Below the pieces are notes generated by a model that ran no database searches, was not told where the DNA came from, and worked only from the letters and a program-made list of their open reading frames with translations. From NCBI GenBank assembly GCA_963383645.1, contig OY726574.1:60343894-60407893 (forward strand): 64,000 nt of DNA, written 5' to 3'. Position numbers and translations under genes: made by a program. Below are positions 54,561-64,000 of the stretch, one piece after another (the first letter of the stretch is position 1; every line of letters starts with the position of its first letter). The stretch comes from Muscardinus avellanarius. Lineage: Eukaryota; Chordata; Mammalia; Rodentia; Gliridae.

Positions 54561-54864
54561 AGGGAGGGAAGGAGGGGCTATTCAGTATTTCAGAAGGAAG
54601 GAATTTTAGAAATACAAGATTCACCTTATGTTGAAAATAACACGGATCTTAGATTTACTGGACAAGTACTGTATTCTTGATAGTAAAAAAGTACTATACT
54701 CTTGATACTGAAATGAATGCTTCTATGACATGGAGACCACCTACAAAGATAAAGTGGATTGTTCAATGTCTGCCTTCTAAACAGATGCGACTCTGTATAG
54801 CTTTCCCATTTGATGAAACATCCAGCTGGTGTAGAAAATTGTAGATTAAATTCCAGATTTTCTA

Positions 54865-55000
54865 CACCTGAGCTATATCCCTAGTCTTTGTGTTTTTAAA
54901 TTTGAGGCAGGGTCCTGCTGCCTTGCCCAAGCTGCCTCTGTGAATTTGCCCCCTTCCTCAGCCTCCCAGGATGCTGGGATTACAGGCTGCCTGACCTGAA
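54865..55000 (-). mobile_element. B1-dID SINE, 3'-shortened and diverged
   Basis: CACCTGAGCTATATCCCTAGTC, TTGAGGCAGGGTCCTGCTGCC and GGATGCTGGGATTACAGGCTGCC. Confidence 0.78.
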
Positions 55001-55169
55001 TCATTTTTACTAAGCAAAATGGCGGCTTCATTGTTTCACTGACTTTTTTATTAAGTGAAAAATAAAACTTCTGTGAAGCTGGAAAAGGCAATTTATTTGT
55101 GATATTTGGATAAGAAAGAAATATAAATCGTAAGGTAGAAATAAGACTATAAAATCATTTTCATCTTGG

Positions 55170-55375
55170 AGCCAGCTGTGGTGACACAAGTATGTAATCC
55201 CAGAAATTGGCAGGCTGAGACAGGAGGATCGTGGGGTTGAGGCCAGCCTCAGCTTTTTAGTGAGGCCCTCTGCAACTACTGAGACCCTGTTTCAAAATAA
55301 AGAAAAAAAATAGAGGTGGGGGTATAGCTCAGAGGTAGAATGTCCCTGAGTTCAGTCCTCAGTACCACAATGTAT
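55170..55375 (+). mobile_element. B1-dID SINE
   Basis: GAGCCAGCTGTGGTGACACAAG ... TTCAGTCCTCAGTACCAC. Possible short duplication ATCTTGG on both sides. Confidence 0.9.
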
Positions 55376-55379
55376 ATAC

Positions 55380-56300
55380 ATTTATCTTGGCAACTGTGGG
55401 CATTCTCATACATCTTCAGGATGGACCGGGAGAAAATTCTGCTATATAATCAGCCATTACTGAGCCGAACGCAAGGCAAGCTGCCTCTGGTTGTTATGAA
55501 GAATCCTAGGCAATGAAGCGGCAGTGTTCACAACTGCGGCAAGGAAAACTGCAAACAGGAGACTTCCACCTTCCACTGTGTGTACACACATGATGAAGAC
55601 ATGGTAATCTGTGTCCTTAACTGTCCTCGTAACCAAAGAGCACAAGATGATAAAGCTGTGTCTGAAAGGAGAGTTAAAGTGCTGTACGTGGTCAGAGAAA
55701 GATGCTTCTTCCCTAGAGTGAGAGCCCTTGACTTACACAGCATCTTGAGGGCGCCTTGAGGCCACCGTCCGATTGGATATGAGCTGTCTGTTCCCTAAGC
55801 GAATAAAGGAAGGCCAGTAGGTTCTGATTCTAGTCCTGTCTTAGAGATAAGATCAATCATAACGTCTTGCAAAATTATTCTACATCCGATCTTCGTGCCC
55901 GGCCAACTCAAGTCCGCAAGCAGTTCTTGAGCTGACTACTTGCCACGCTTTGCCCTAGCTGCTAAAACACGTGGCGACTTTAGAAACCCATTGGTAGTCT
56001 GTGTACCAGACATTTTATTGTAATGCCTTCAGGCACTTGCTTAAACAGGACCCAATAAGCCCCAAGTTTTCAATTCTGCAGAGTACGTATCCAATTATTA
56101 TTTCAGTGACCATCAGTGATATACTTGCTACTCGATTTGAGTTCTGAGAGGTGTGCCATATCACGGATGATGGGACGAAATGGCTTAGCCCAAGTGACCA
56201 ATCCAACTTAACTCGAGTCTGTAACAGCTGACCTGCAGTGATACAAGAAAAACATGTGACTCAGCAGAGATTATTTATACAGACCTTCACCAGTTAGTGC
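55380..56300. other. Unique intron sequence
   Basis: No confident repeat; moderate CpG content at 55720-55980. Two overlapping minus frames of 62-71 codons have no recognisable product. Confidence 0.4.
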
Positions 56301-56792
56301 TGGGTGTGATTTGAGAAATGATGTCAAGCTATAGGGTTTTGTTCTCATAAGGTTTTTGTATGGTTTCTTATCAAGGTAAGCCTTGTTTCTTATGGGACAC
56401 TGGAAGGAGGCCTTTAGTTCAATGTTCTGGGCGGGGTTCCTGTCTATTCTTCCTACATTACTCAATAGCATATCTGTATAGACATCTGGGCTTAGAGTTG
56501 TCCTTTTTTCAGGAAGGGTTTAAGTACAATTCTTTAATAAATATAGATAGATTCTATTTCTTCTTCTGTAAGTTCTAGTAATTTATCTTCCAAGGCGTAT
56601 GTCCATTTCATATAAACTTTTTGAGTTCTGGGCATAAAATTGTCCATAATATTTCATTCTTAATCTGTTTTCTATCTCTAGAATATTTAGGTGAAATCTA
56701 TTTTACTTTTTCATCTTTTCTCTTCTTACTCAAGTCTAGATATAAACATGCTGATTTTATTAATCTTTTCCAAAATCTGTTTTGGTTTTATT

Positions 56793-56985
56793 TATTGTGG
56801 TACTGGGGATCGAACCCAGAGGCTTTCTACCTCTAAGATACACACACAGTCTTATTATTTTTTTTTTATCTTGAAACAGCATCTTACTAAGTTGCTGAGG
56901 GCCTGCCAAGTTGCTGAGACTGGCCTTGAGCTGCTCTACTCCCAGGTACTAGGATTACAGACATGTACCCCCATGCCTTGCTCAA
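56793..56985 (-). mobile_element. B1-dID SINE in the L1
   Basis: TTGTGGTACTGGGGATCGAACC ... ATGTACCCCCATGCCTTGC. Confidence 0.9.
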
Positions 56986-56997
56986 AACCTGTTTTTT

Positions 56998-57172
56998 TTT
57001 TTTTTTTGTTTTGTTTTGTTTTGGTAATGTTACAGGGGAATGAATCCAGGGCCATTCTACCTTTGAGCTACACTCAAACCCCCCCTTTTATAAAATTTTT
57101 TATTTTGAAACAGGGCTTCACTAATTTGCTAAAATTTTTGCTATATTGCTGAAGCTGATCTCGAACCTTGAG
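56998..57172 (-). mobile_element. B1-dID SINE truncated at the CpG-rich block
   Basis: Poly-T, GGTAATGTTACAGGGGAATG, TTTGAGCTACACTCAAACCCC ... GCTGATCTCGAACCTTGAGATC. The expected final 50 bases of the B1 half are missing exactly where the GC-rich block starts. Confidence 0.85.
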
Positions 57173-57402
57173 ATCAAATGGACCTTGAGAGCTTGTTTGG
57201 AGGTTCTACCCTTGACTGGAGACCGGTCCTCCTCTATTCAGGGAAGGTCGTCCTCTTCGACCGAGCGCACAGCTTCAGGAGGGACGCACATGGAGGGTGA
57301 GGGAGGAAGGGGACACCGCCTAGCCAGCCAGATCAGCCCAATCAACCCTGGCGACCGATGGGGTGACAGATGTCGCAGCCAGATCGCCCTCACGGCCTAT
57401 AA
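57173..57402. other. CpG-rich orphan block inside the L1/SINE nest
   Basis: About 230 bases with a dozen CpGs (GACCGGTCCTCC, GTCGTCCTCTTCGACCGAGCGC, GGCGACCGATGGGG), followed by CCTATAAATA at about 57397. Both flanks are AT-rich relics. CCTTGAGA occurs both at the SINE break and at the block start. No family recognised; a fragment of a young retroviral element is one possibility. Confidence 0.4.
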
Positions 57403-58154
57403 ATATTTATTTTCTGTATCATTCACCTCCCTATCCTTTCACTGATTTTTGCTCTTGTTTTAACTATGTATTTGCTTGCAATTACTTGGGACTTCGTTGT
57501 TATTCTTCTGCTAGGTTTCCTGAGGTGGAAGCTTAGACCACTGACTTTTAAGAAAAATCTCTTTTCCATTTTAATATATGCATTTATTGCTGTAAAATTT
57601 CCCCTGAATATAGAGTTAGCTGTATCCCCCATAAGTTGATATATGTTTTCTTACTATTTAGTTCAATGTTTTTTTCTGATTTGGAGGGGATTTTTTCTTT
57701 GATTTCTAGGTTATTTAAAAGTGTGTTGTCTAATTGCCAATATTTGGGGATTTTAAAAGTAGTTTTGTTTTATCAACTTATAATTGAATTCTGTTGTCAA
57801 AGTACATGTACATACTTCTTGACACATATGTGATCTGATGTATGATTTATCTTGATCATGCTCCCTCAGAACCTACGAGAAATATGCCTTCTGCCCATTG
57901 AGGTGGAAGTATTCTAAGAGTCCTTTAGGGTCATTTGGCTGATGCTGTTCAAGTTTTGTGTATTTTTCCTTTTTTTCAGTCTATTTATTCTCTCTACTCA
58001 TGAAAGCGGAGTTCTGAAATCACCGACTGTAATTGTACGTCTTCCTGTTTCTCTCCTGTCAGTTTTGGAGTCCTGGGGCTCAGCAAACACACACTTAGGA
58101 GAACTGGGTTCTCTTTATGAATTAAATGTTTTCTCATTAAGAAATCTCTTTCTT

Positions 58155-58350
58155 CAGCTGGGTGTGGTAGTGCATGCCTGTAATTCCAGTACTTGGGAGG
58201 CTAAAGGACAATCTCAGCTGATAGCAAAACTCTCAGCAACCTAACTAGACCCTGTTTCAAAACAAAACAAATTAAAAGGGCTGGGGTGTAGCTTGGAAGT
58301 AGAATGTGCCTTGGTTCAATCCCTAGTAACACACACACGCGCGCGCGCAC
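58155..58350 (+). mobile_element. B1-dID SINE with (CA)(CG) tail
   Basis: GCTGGGTGTGGTAGTGCATGCC ... TTCAATCCCTAGTAAC, with the B1 middle shortened. The tail ACACACACGCGCGCGCGCAC at 58330-58350 is a strictly alternating purine-pyrimidine run. Confidence 0.88.
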
Positions 58351-58964
58351 GATAGACCAAAATAAAAGCACATCTCCCTGTCCTCAAGCATATTCCATAT
58401 TCCTTGTTCTTGTTCTTAAGTTTCACATAGCTGTCAAAGAGTTGTGGTGTTCAAGCTTCCTTCCCAAAACCTGTGCACTTGACCTGCAGCCTCAGGGCTG
58501 CGCTCGGGGTCCACTGCAGTCTCCCCAGAGCACTGCGGGCCCAGGACTGAGCTAACGCTGGGCTGCCTGCCCATTGCCAACTCTTGTAGCAGGTGCTCTG
58601 TGGGGTGCTCCCCAGGCACCCAGCTGAGTTTCAGGGGTCTCTGCCACGGTTTGAGCCTCTTCTTACTCAAGACATCTTTTCCCTTCTGTGTTCACAGGTG
58701 TCAGATCTCCATTGGTATCAGAAGGCCTTTCCAGACACAGTCCTGCACACACTTAATCGTAAATAAATGTCTCCCTAGTACATCTCTGAACCTCAGAGGC
58801 AGTCTTGACACTTAGTCGATGTAGGTCCCAACCCAACCCAACACGGAAATCTGCTTTGTCTGAAATAATCTGGCATCTGAGCTTCGCTGTGATTGGTGTT
58901 TACATGATGAACTTAGGCCATACTTTGGTTTCCATGGTACAATTTTATCCTCTCTTATCTCTTC

Positions 58965-59000
58965 TTCTTTTTTTTTGGAGAGATGGAGAAAGAGAGAGAG

Positions 59001-59036
<36 letters not shown>

Positions 59037-59226
59037 TTGCTATGGGCTATCTATCTCCAAGCTATACACCCAACCCTATCATTTACTTATTTAGATTTTG
59101 AAACAGGGTCTCGCTAAGTTACTGAGAGCCTCACTAAGTTGCTGAGGCTGGTTTTGAACTCACAACCCTCCTATTTCAGCCTCCCAATTGCTGGCATTCC
59201 ACATATGTGCCATTGCGCCTGGCTTC
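58965..59226 (-). mobile_element. B1-dID SINE with (GA)n tail
   Basis: The GA run (58980-59033) is followed by GCTATCTATCTCCAAGCTATAC ... GTGCCATTGCGCCTGGC. The ID half is incomplete. Confidence 0.87.
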
Positions 59227-59609
59227 TGGGCTTCTTTTGAATCTCATGAGCTGTTTTCCTTTGCTTTGTTTGGCTGGCTTTGGTATTCTGTCTTATCTCC
59301 ATTCTTCTAGCGAGTGCTTTGTGCATATTTTTAGCGGTCACTCCCAAGTTTACAACATGTCACTCAATCTTATCACATTTCCCCTTCAAATAATATTAAC
59401 ATCATTTCATGTATAATGTAAGAACCTTGTGACTTTATAATTTTATCTTCTCTTTCCTGTTCTTTCTGCTGTCGTATGTTTTATTTATTATATGTGGCAT
59501 AAACCACATAGAACATTGTTATTATTATATCAATTTTATTTAAATAACGAATAAGGAAATTATTCTTTTATACGTATCCATAGATTCACAATTTCTTACA
59601 CTTTTTCTT

Positions 59610-59820
59610 CTTTTTTTAGTGGTGGTATTGGGGATGGAACCCAGGGGCCTTGTAACTCCAGTGTACACCCCTGGCCTTATTTTATTTTTTGTTTGGAAAT
59701 AGGGTATTGCTAAGTTGCTGAGAGCCTCACTAAGTTGCTGAGGCGGGCCTGGAACTTGCGATTCTCCTGTTTCAGCCTCCCAAGTATTGGGGTTATAGGC
59801 ATGCACCACCACACCTAGCT
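59610..59820 (-). mobile_element. B1-dID SINE
   Basis: GTGGTGGTATTGGGGATGGAACC ... CATGCACCACCACACCTAGC. Confidence 0.92.
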
Positions 59821-59969
59821 TAGACTTTTTATTCTTTTGTGTAAGTCCAGATTTCCACTTGCCATTATTTACTTTCTGCTTGGAGAAATTGCTGTAACAT
59901 TTTTTACAGTGCAGATTGGCTGACCATGAGTTCTATGCTTTTTGCTTGTCTAAAAGAGTATCTTAGTCT

Positions 59970-60183
59970 TCATTTTTTTTTTTCCAGGTCTGGGGATGGA
60001 ACCCAGGGGCATTCAACCTCCGAGCTACTGCCCCTGCCCTAGTTTTTATTCTTTATTTTGGAACGGGTCTCACTGAGTTGCAGAGGGCCTCACTAAGTAG
60101 CTGAGGCTGTCCGCGAACCGCGATCCTCGGGTCTCAGTCCCCCGAATGCTGGGATTACAAGTGTGCGCCACCACGCCCGGCTA
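59970..60183 (-). mobile_element. B1-dID SINE with preserved CpGs and a duplication in the L1
   Basis: CCAGGTCTGGGGATGGAACCC ... GTGCGCCACCACGCCCGGCTAG. TAGTCTTCATTTTT occurs on both sides (about 59965 and 60182), consistent with a target duplication of 12-14 bp. Confidence 0.94.
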
Positions 60184-60507
60184 GTCTTCATTTTTGAAGA
60201 ATAATATCTCTGAATATAGAAGTTTAGGTTGAGCATATTTTTTCTTTCGGCCCTTTAAAGATGTCGTGCCTTTTGCTTGGTGTTTCTGATAAGACGTGTT
60301 GAGTCATTGGCATCATTCTTCTGTATATAACATAAACCTGTCTTTCTTCTCTGCTGCTTCCGGTGGTCCCGCTCTCGCTCTACTTCCAAGCAAGTACACC
60401 ATGATGTGCCTATCTGTAGCTTTTTCTGTGTTCTCTTTTTTGGAGTTCATTGAGTTTTTTGAATCTGCGATTGATGTTCTCAAGATACTTGGGAAAATTT
60501 TGACTAC

Positions 60508-60521
60508 TATTTCTCTCTCTC

Positions 60522-60575
<54 letters not shown>

Positions 60576-60712
60576 CCTCCCTCCCTCCCTCCCTCCCTCC
60601 CTTCTTTTTATCTTTCTCTCCCTCCCTGTAGCATTGAACCCAGGGGCATTGTACTTTTAAGCTATGCCCCCTGGGTACTGGGATTGCAGGTGAGTGCCAG
60701 TACAACTGGCTT
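60508..60712 (-). mobile_element. SINE remnant with (CT)n/(CCCT)n tail
   Basis: About 26 CT units, then seven CCCT units (60508-60602), then AGCATTGAACCCAGGGGCATTG and GGGTACTGGGATTGCAGGTGAG (to 60712). Most of the B1 half is deleted. Confidence 0.85.
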
Positions 60713-61064
60713 CAACTATTTCTTTAGATCATTTGTTTTCTTTCCCCCTGCTACCTGCCATACCAAGTCCCCAGTGCTGAGTATTTTAGATCACTTAATG
60801 TTGTCCCACAGATCACCAGGCCTCCGCTTAAGCTTTTTCATTCTTTTTTTTTCCCCTCCGTTTCTTTCAGTTTGGAAATTTTCTATCTTGTTTTGTCTTC
60901 AAATTTATTGTTTCTTGTTTTGTAGATGAGCAGTGTACTAAAATGCCATCTAGTATATTCTTCTAGTACATTCTTTGAGTATATTTTTCAAAATAGTATG
61001 CACTCTAGTGACTTCTGTGCTGATCTTACCTGTTTTGAATTATTGACAAGAGGAAAGCTGTTTT

Positions 61065-61809
61065 TACACATCCAGTGTCTTCATCAGGTCTAGCAGAGAC
61101 CTTGCTCACAGCAAGGCAGAAGGGGAACAAGGAGGAAGAATTGCTGTCCCCTTTTTCACTTATTTTGAAAAAGAAACAGCCCTAAACTCCTAGAATTATC
61201 TCACTATCAAAATATTTCCTTCTCAAGAAGATTAGCCTTTCAGTGACACTTTCTTTTACCTTTGTGGGAGCCAGTGATAGGGAGCGTGTGTCTTCTCTTA
61301 AACAACGGATGACAACCAGGAACCCAGACTCACTTCTGGGGTGAAGTGCACCTGCCTTGAAATTGCAGGTAGAAACTGTCCTGTGGTTTTGGCTTCCTTC
61401 ATCCATACCTACAAGCCATACCTGATGACCTAGAAGTCATCTTCTACAGGGCTGTTTATGGTTGCTGTAGCAAATGTTTATTAACAAGTGTCACCAGTGT
61501 CAAATATAATTGGCAATTGTTAGATAAATTTTATTGATATAACATATAGGGGTTCAAATAATAGTAATAGCACAACAAGATCCTGTAATCAGCAGCTTGG
61601 TCATCCTCAGGTTGCTAGCCAGACACAGTTCAGGGTGCGCTCACAATGAAGTCTGCCATTAACCCTGCAGTAAACTATCCTACAGGAAATAGCCTGGTGC
61701 GCCCATCTGCATGCCCCAGGGAGCACTGTCAGAGCTTCTGCGTGCTTCCAAGAGGCCTCATATCAGATGAAGAAGAAGCTTTGCCTATTGGATGGCAATA
61801 TTTACAACC

Positions 61810-61853
<44 letters not shown>

Positions 61854-62565
61854 CACGCACACTTAGGGTCAAATGTGCCTGTTTTCCAGGCTGTTAAGCC
61901 TCATCGGATAACTTTCTGTAGTGGACCCTTAAGTACCATGCAGATTGGTACCCATCAGGCCCAAGGGTAAATGTAAGGTGAGAAAGCCCGCCTGCTGGAA
62001 GCTGTTAAAAATCGACTTTGGAAATTCTCTAGACTCTTTAATTATTCAATTAAAAAGTGCCTCCAGCATTGGGGCAGCCGAGTGAGAGGTGGGAGTAGGG
62101 ACTTGGAGAGGAACATTGTCCCAGTCTCTGGATTTTTTAATTTAGAAAAACATAAAGGGAATAGTAATTAGAGGCACTCACTTCTCTTTGCTGTGGTTGG
62201 TTTCTGCGGTGCGGGCGATGCTGTCCAGGGCCTTGCACGCTCTAGGCAGATGATCTACAGACGGGCTGTATCTCACCCCCATCCGCTTCTGCTTTTATTT
62301 GTTCATTGCTCTCTGTTCACTAGACATTTGTCTTTATTTGGCCAAAATCTATGGAATATTCAGATTCAAGACATAAGAAACTCTTTTTTGTACCTTGGAA
62401 TTAGAATGATTTCATTCAGAGTGAGTGGCTTTAAATCTCCCATTTTAATTATTCATGTGTGCAAAAAAGATCTGTAATAGGATAGTATGGCTCCATCTTA
62501 AAAATAGAGCCAAGTGAGGGCAGAGCAGAAGAGAAGACAGACATGGGATTTCTGTCTCAAGTGTG
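61065..62565. other. Unique intron sequence with a (CA)n microsatellite
   Basis: No SINE. (CA)n with two CG interruptions at 61813-61862. The AT-rich interval 61480-61580 and the remainder are unrecognised. Confidence 0.5.
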
Positions 62566-62568
62566 GGG

Positions 62569-62580
62569 GGGGGAGGAAGA

Positions 62581-62620
<40 letters not shown>

Positions 62621-62712
62621 AGATGAGGAGGAGGAGGAAGAAGAAGAAGAGGAGGAGGAGGAGGAGGAAGAGGAGGAGGAGGAAGATGAGGAGGAGGAGG
62701 AGGAGGAGAGGG
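62569..62712. repeat. GGA/GAA polypurine array
   Basis: About 144 bases of purine triplets with two GATGAG interruptions, opened by a G9 run. No adjacent SINE supplies it as a tail. Confidence 0.97.
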
Positions 62713-63190
62713 AGAATATGAATGTGCCTTCTAAGTAGAAGGGAATTATGTTGATGTGATCTTTGAGATTCAGGATCTTTCCTTTTTTGGTAATTTTACA
62801 AAATAGGCAAATACCCATTGAAGTCATGTTCTTCTTACACATAGTAAATTAATGAATATCGTTAAGAAATTCATCTGTTGTCCCTAGTGACCCAAACTGG
62901 ACTCAGTCGATAATGTGAGAGCCAGGAACTCAATGTGTTGTTTGAGATCCATGAGGGCATCTTGTCTCCCGGCATGCTGTTATGTGACATTAAACATTAG
63001 TAGTTGGAGCTTAAGAACCACGAGGGAACACACGTCTTTATCCTTTTGGTCTTGGTAATACTCTTTAGAAAAATCAATGAGTCTCAATGTCACCAAGCTA
63101 GGACTTAAAGAACAACAGAAAAGAGAATTCCATGTTTAATGGATGTAGGCCCTGAAGATTTTATGCACACGATCATTGAGATACTACAGC
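62713..63190. other. Unique intron sequence
   Basis: Nothing recognised. Confidence 0.45.
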
Positions 63191-63196
63191 CTTTTA

Positions 63197-63197
<1 letters not shown>

Positions 63198-63235
<38 letters not shown>

Positions 63236-63236
63236 T

Positions 63237-63271
<35 letters not shown>
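63198..63271. repeat. (ATT)n then (TAG)n compound triplet repeat
   Basis: Twelve ATT units (63198-63233), an ACTG junction, then about twelve TAG units (63237-63271). It is joined to a reverse SINE remnant. Confidence 0.97.
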
Positions 63272-63272
<1 letters not shown>

Positions 63273-63274
63273 TT

Positions 63275-63380
63275 CAAACAGGATCTTACGAAGTTGCCCA
63301 GGTTGCCCTAGCACTTGTGATTCTTTTGCATCAGCCTAAGTAGCTGGGATTACAGATGTGCATCATTGCACTCAGCTGTA
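63275..63380 (-). mobile_element. B1-like SINE remnant
   Basis: AACAGGATCTTACGAAGTTGCCC, GTAGCTGGGATTACAGATGTGC and CATTGCACTCAGCTG; the ID half is absent. Confidence 0.8.
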
Positions 63381-63589
63381 AAATTTTTAAGTGAATTAAT
63401 TTATATCAAATGTTACACCTAACATTCATGTTGTTGGAGGTTCCTTCATATATTAACCATCTTAGTAAAATGTTTAAAAAGGGTGACCTAACAGAGCATT
63501 CAGCCCTGTTTATCACAGTTGTTTTCAAAAGCTCTGACTTCTCTTAAAATTCTATTTCACTCTATTTTTCTCTGGCATACTTCTTTCTT

Positions 63590-63803
63590 TTTGTGTGTGT
63601 GGGTCTGGGGATGGAACCCAGGGGTATTCGACCCCCTAGCTATACTTCCTGCCCTATGTTTTATTCTTTATTTTGAAACAGGGTCTCATAAATTTGCAGG
63701 GGGTCTCCCTAAGTAGTTGAGGCTGGCCACAAACTGCAATCCTCAGGTCTCAACCTCCCGAATGCTGGGATTACGAGCATGCACCACCACGCCTGGCTTC
63801 AGG
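63590..63803 (-). mobile_element. B1-dID SINE
   Basis: GTGTGGGTCTGGGGATGGAACC ... GCATGCACCACCACGCCTGGC, full length. Confidence 0.93.
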
Positions 63804-63859
63804 TATACTACTCTATAGGAAAAAACTGTATTAACTTGCTTACCCAATAAGTGGATGAG

Positions 63860-64000
63860 TGCCCCTATCCAAAGTGCTTGGGACCAGAAGTGTTTCAAAA
63901 TTTGTAATTTTTTTAGACCTTTGGAATATTTGCATAGACTTTACCGATTAAGCATCCCCAATCTGAAAAGTTCAAATCAGAAATGCAGATCTGAATGGGA
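63860..64000. mobile_element. Possible DNA-transposon relic at window end
   Basis: GATTAAGCATCCCCAATCTGAAAAG and CAAATCAGAAATGCAGATC resemble the end of a mammalian Tigger/MER-type element ('GCATCCCTAATCCAAAAATC'). It runs off the window. Confidence 0.4.

Larger units (their letters stand above)
56300..61060 (-). mobile_element. Long ancient L1, antisense, broken by several SINEs
   Basis: T-rich segments read in the order of complemented L1M-type sequence. Markers are GCTGATTTTATTAATCTTTTCC (56750), GCTGTAAAATTTCCCCTG (57590), GGTTATTTAAAAGTGTGTTGTC (57710), AGTCTATTTATTCTCTC (57978), the 59850-59965 and 60185-60505 blocks (GAATATAGAAGTTTAGGTTGAG, CCTTTAAAGATGTCGTGCC, TACACCATGATGTGCC, CATTGAGTTTTTTGAATCTG) and 60715-61060. 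Outer limits and the portion at 58350-58960 are uncertain. Heavily mutated; no usable ORF. Confidence 0.75.
3595..64000 (+). other. ARHGAP28: ARHGAP28 intron 1 (5' part)
   Basis: No exon with flanking splice sites and family-like peptide was found in this 60 kb. In particular, nothing encodes the expected continuation (serine-rich segment, then the acidic EEE/DEGELE-type region). The acceptor of exon 2 is therefore inferred to lie beyond the window. The intron is densely populated by SINEs and simple repeats, described separately. Confidence 0.75.

Noticed and set aside
55380..56240. Another solo LTR
   Set aside because: Some LTR-like features (AATAAAG near 55802, moderate CpG) but no inverted ends or flanking duplication found.
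56691..57152. 153-codon + frame
   Set aside because: Spans L1 relic and two reverse SINEs; the sequence is translated repeat (for example STSKIHTQSYYFFFILKQ, the SINE antisense signature).
3595..64000. ARHGAP28 exon 2 within the window
   Set aside because: No segment was seen that encodes the expected serine-rich and acidic continuation with an AG acceptor. A short exon could still be missed by eye; a spliced alignment of ARHGAP28 mRNA to this window would decide.

Overview
This window is mammalian nuclear DNA, almost certainly from a squirrel-family rodent (Sciuridae). The basis is more than 60 copies of a composite SINE. Its left half resembles rodent B1 (7SL-derived) and its right half resembles ID (tRNA-derived, 'GGGCTGGGGGTGTAGCTCAG' type), which is the B1-dID arrangement known from squirrels. 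Long microsatellites, mammalian MIR/L2/L1/MaLR relics and the absence of any dense coding also fit. No bacterial, viral or CRISPR content was seen.

The only protein-coding sequence I can support is one exon on the + strand. It is the first coding exon of ARHGAP28 (Rho GTPase-activating protein 28) at 3473-3594, and it ends at a phase-2 splice donor. It lies in a CpG island of roughly 3140-3780. The promoter has no obvious TATA box and carries clustered GC boxes plus three copies of a GGGCGTGG...GCTAAT module. A three-codon upstream ORF ends two bases before the main start codon. Bases 1-3140 are the 5' intergenic flank, and 3595-64000 are interpreted as intron 1. No second ARHGAP28 exon was recognised by eye.

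The intron is a layered record of insertions. Ancient material includes a long antisense L1 (about 56.3-61.1 kb), L1 relics at 8.0-9.1 and 53.6-54.0 kb, a sense L1 3' end at 32.3-33.3 kb, MIR and L2 pieces, and about six MaLR-type LTRs. Later B1-dID SINEs sit inside several of these. A subset looks young, with a GC-rich core and target-site duplications up to 16 bp. One solo LTR (34090-34607) is clear: it interrupts a SINE, has TG...CA ends and is flanked by a 6-bp duplication. Simple repeats include (CA)n, (ATT)n, (TAG)n, (GAAA)n, (TTCC)n, two long GGA polypurine arrays, a compound CTC/CT polypyrimidine tract, a 27-bp GC-rich minisatellite and a 31-33-bp AT-rich minisatellite.

SINE-poor unique stretches (3.8-7.7, 28.3-31.7 and 38.5-41.3 kb) are the best places to look for intronic regulatory elements. 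I did not find a new multi-gene system. The items most worth following up are the promoter module triplet with its minimal uORF, the solo LTR, the 27-bp minisatellite built on TGACGTGG, and two CpG-rich orphan blocks of unexplained origin (50.6-51.0 and 57.2-57.4 kb). All positions were read by eye; repeat edges are approximate unless a target-site duplication is given.
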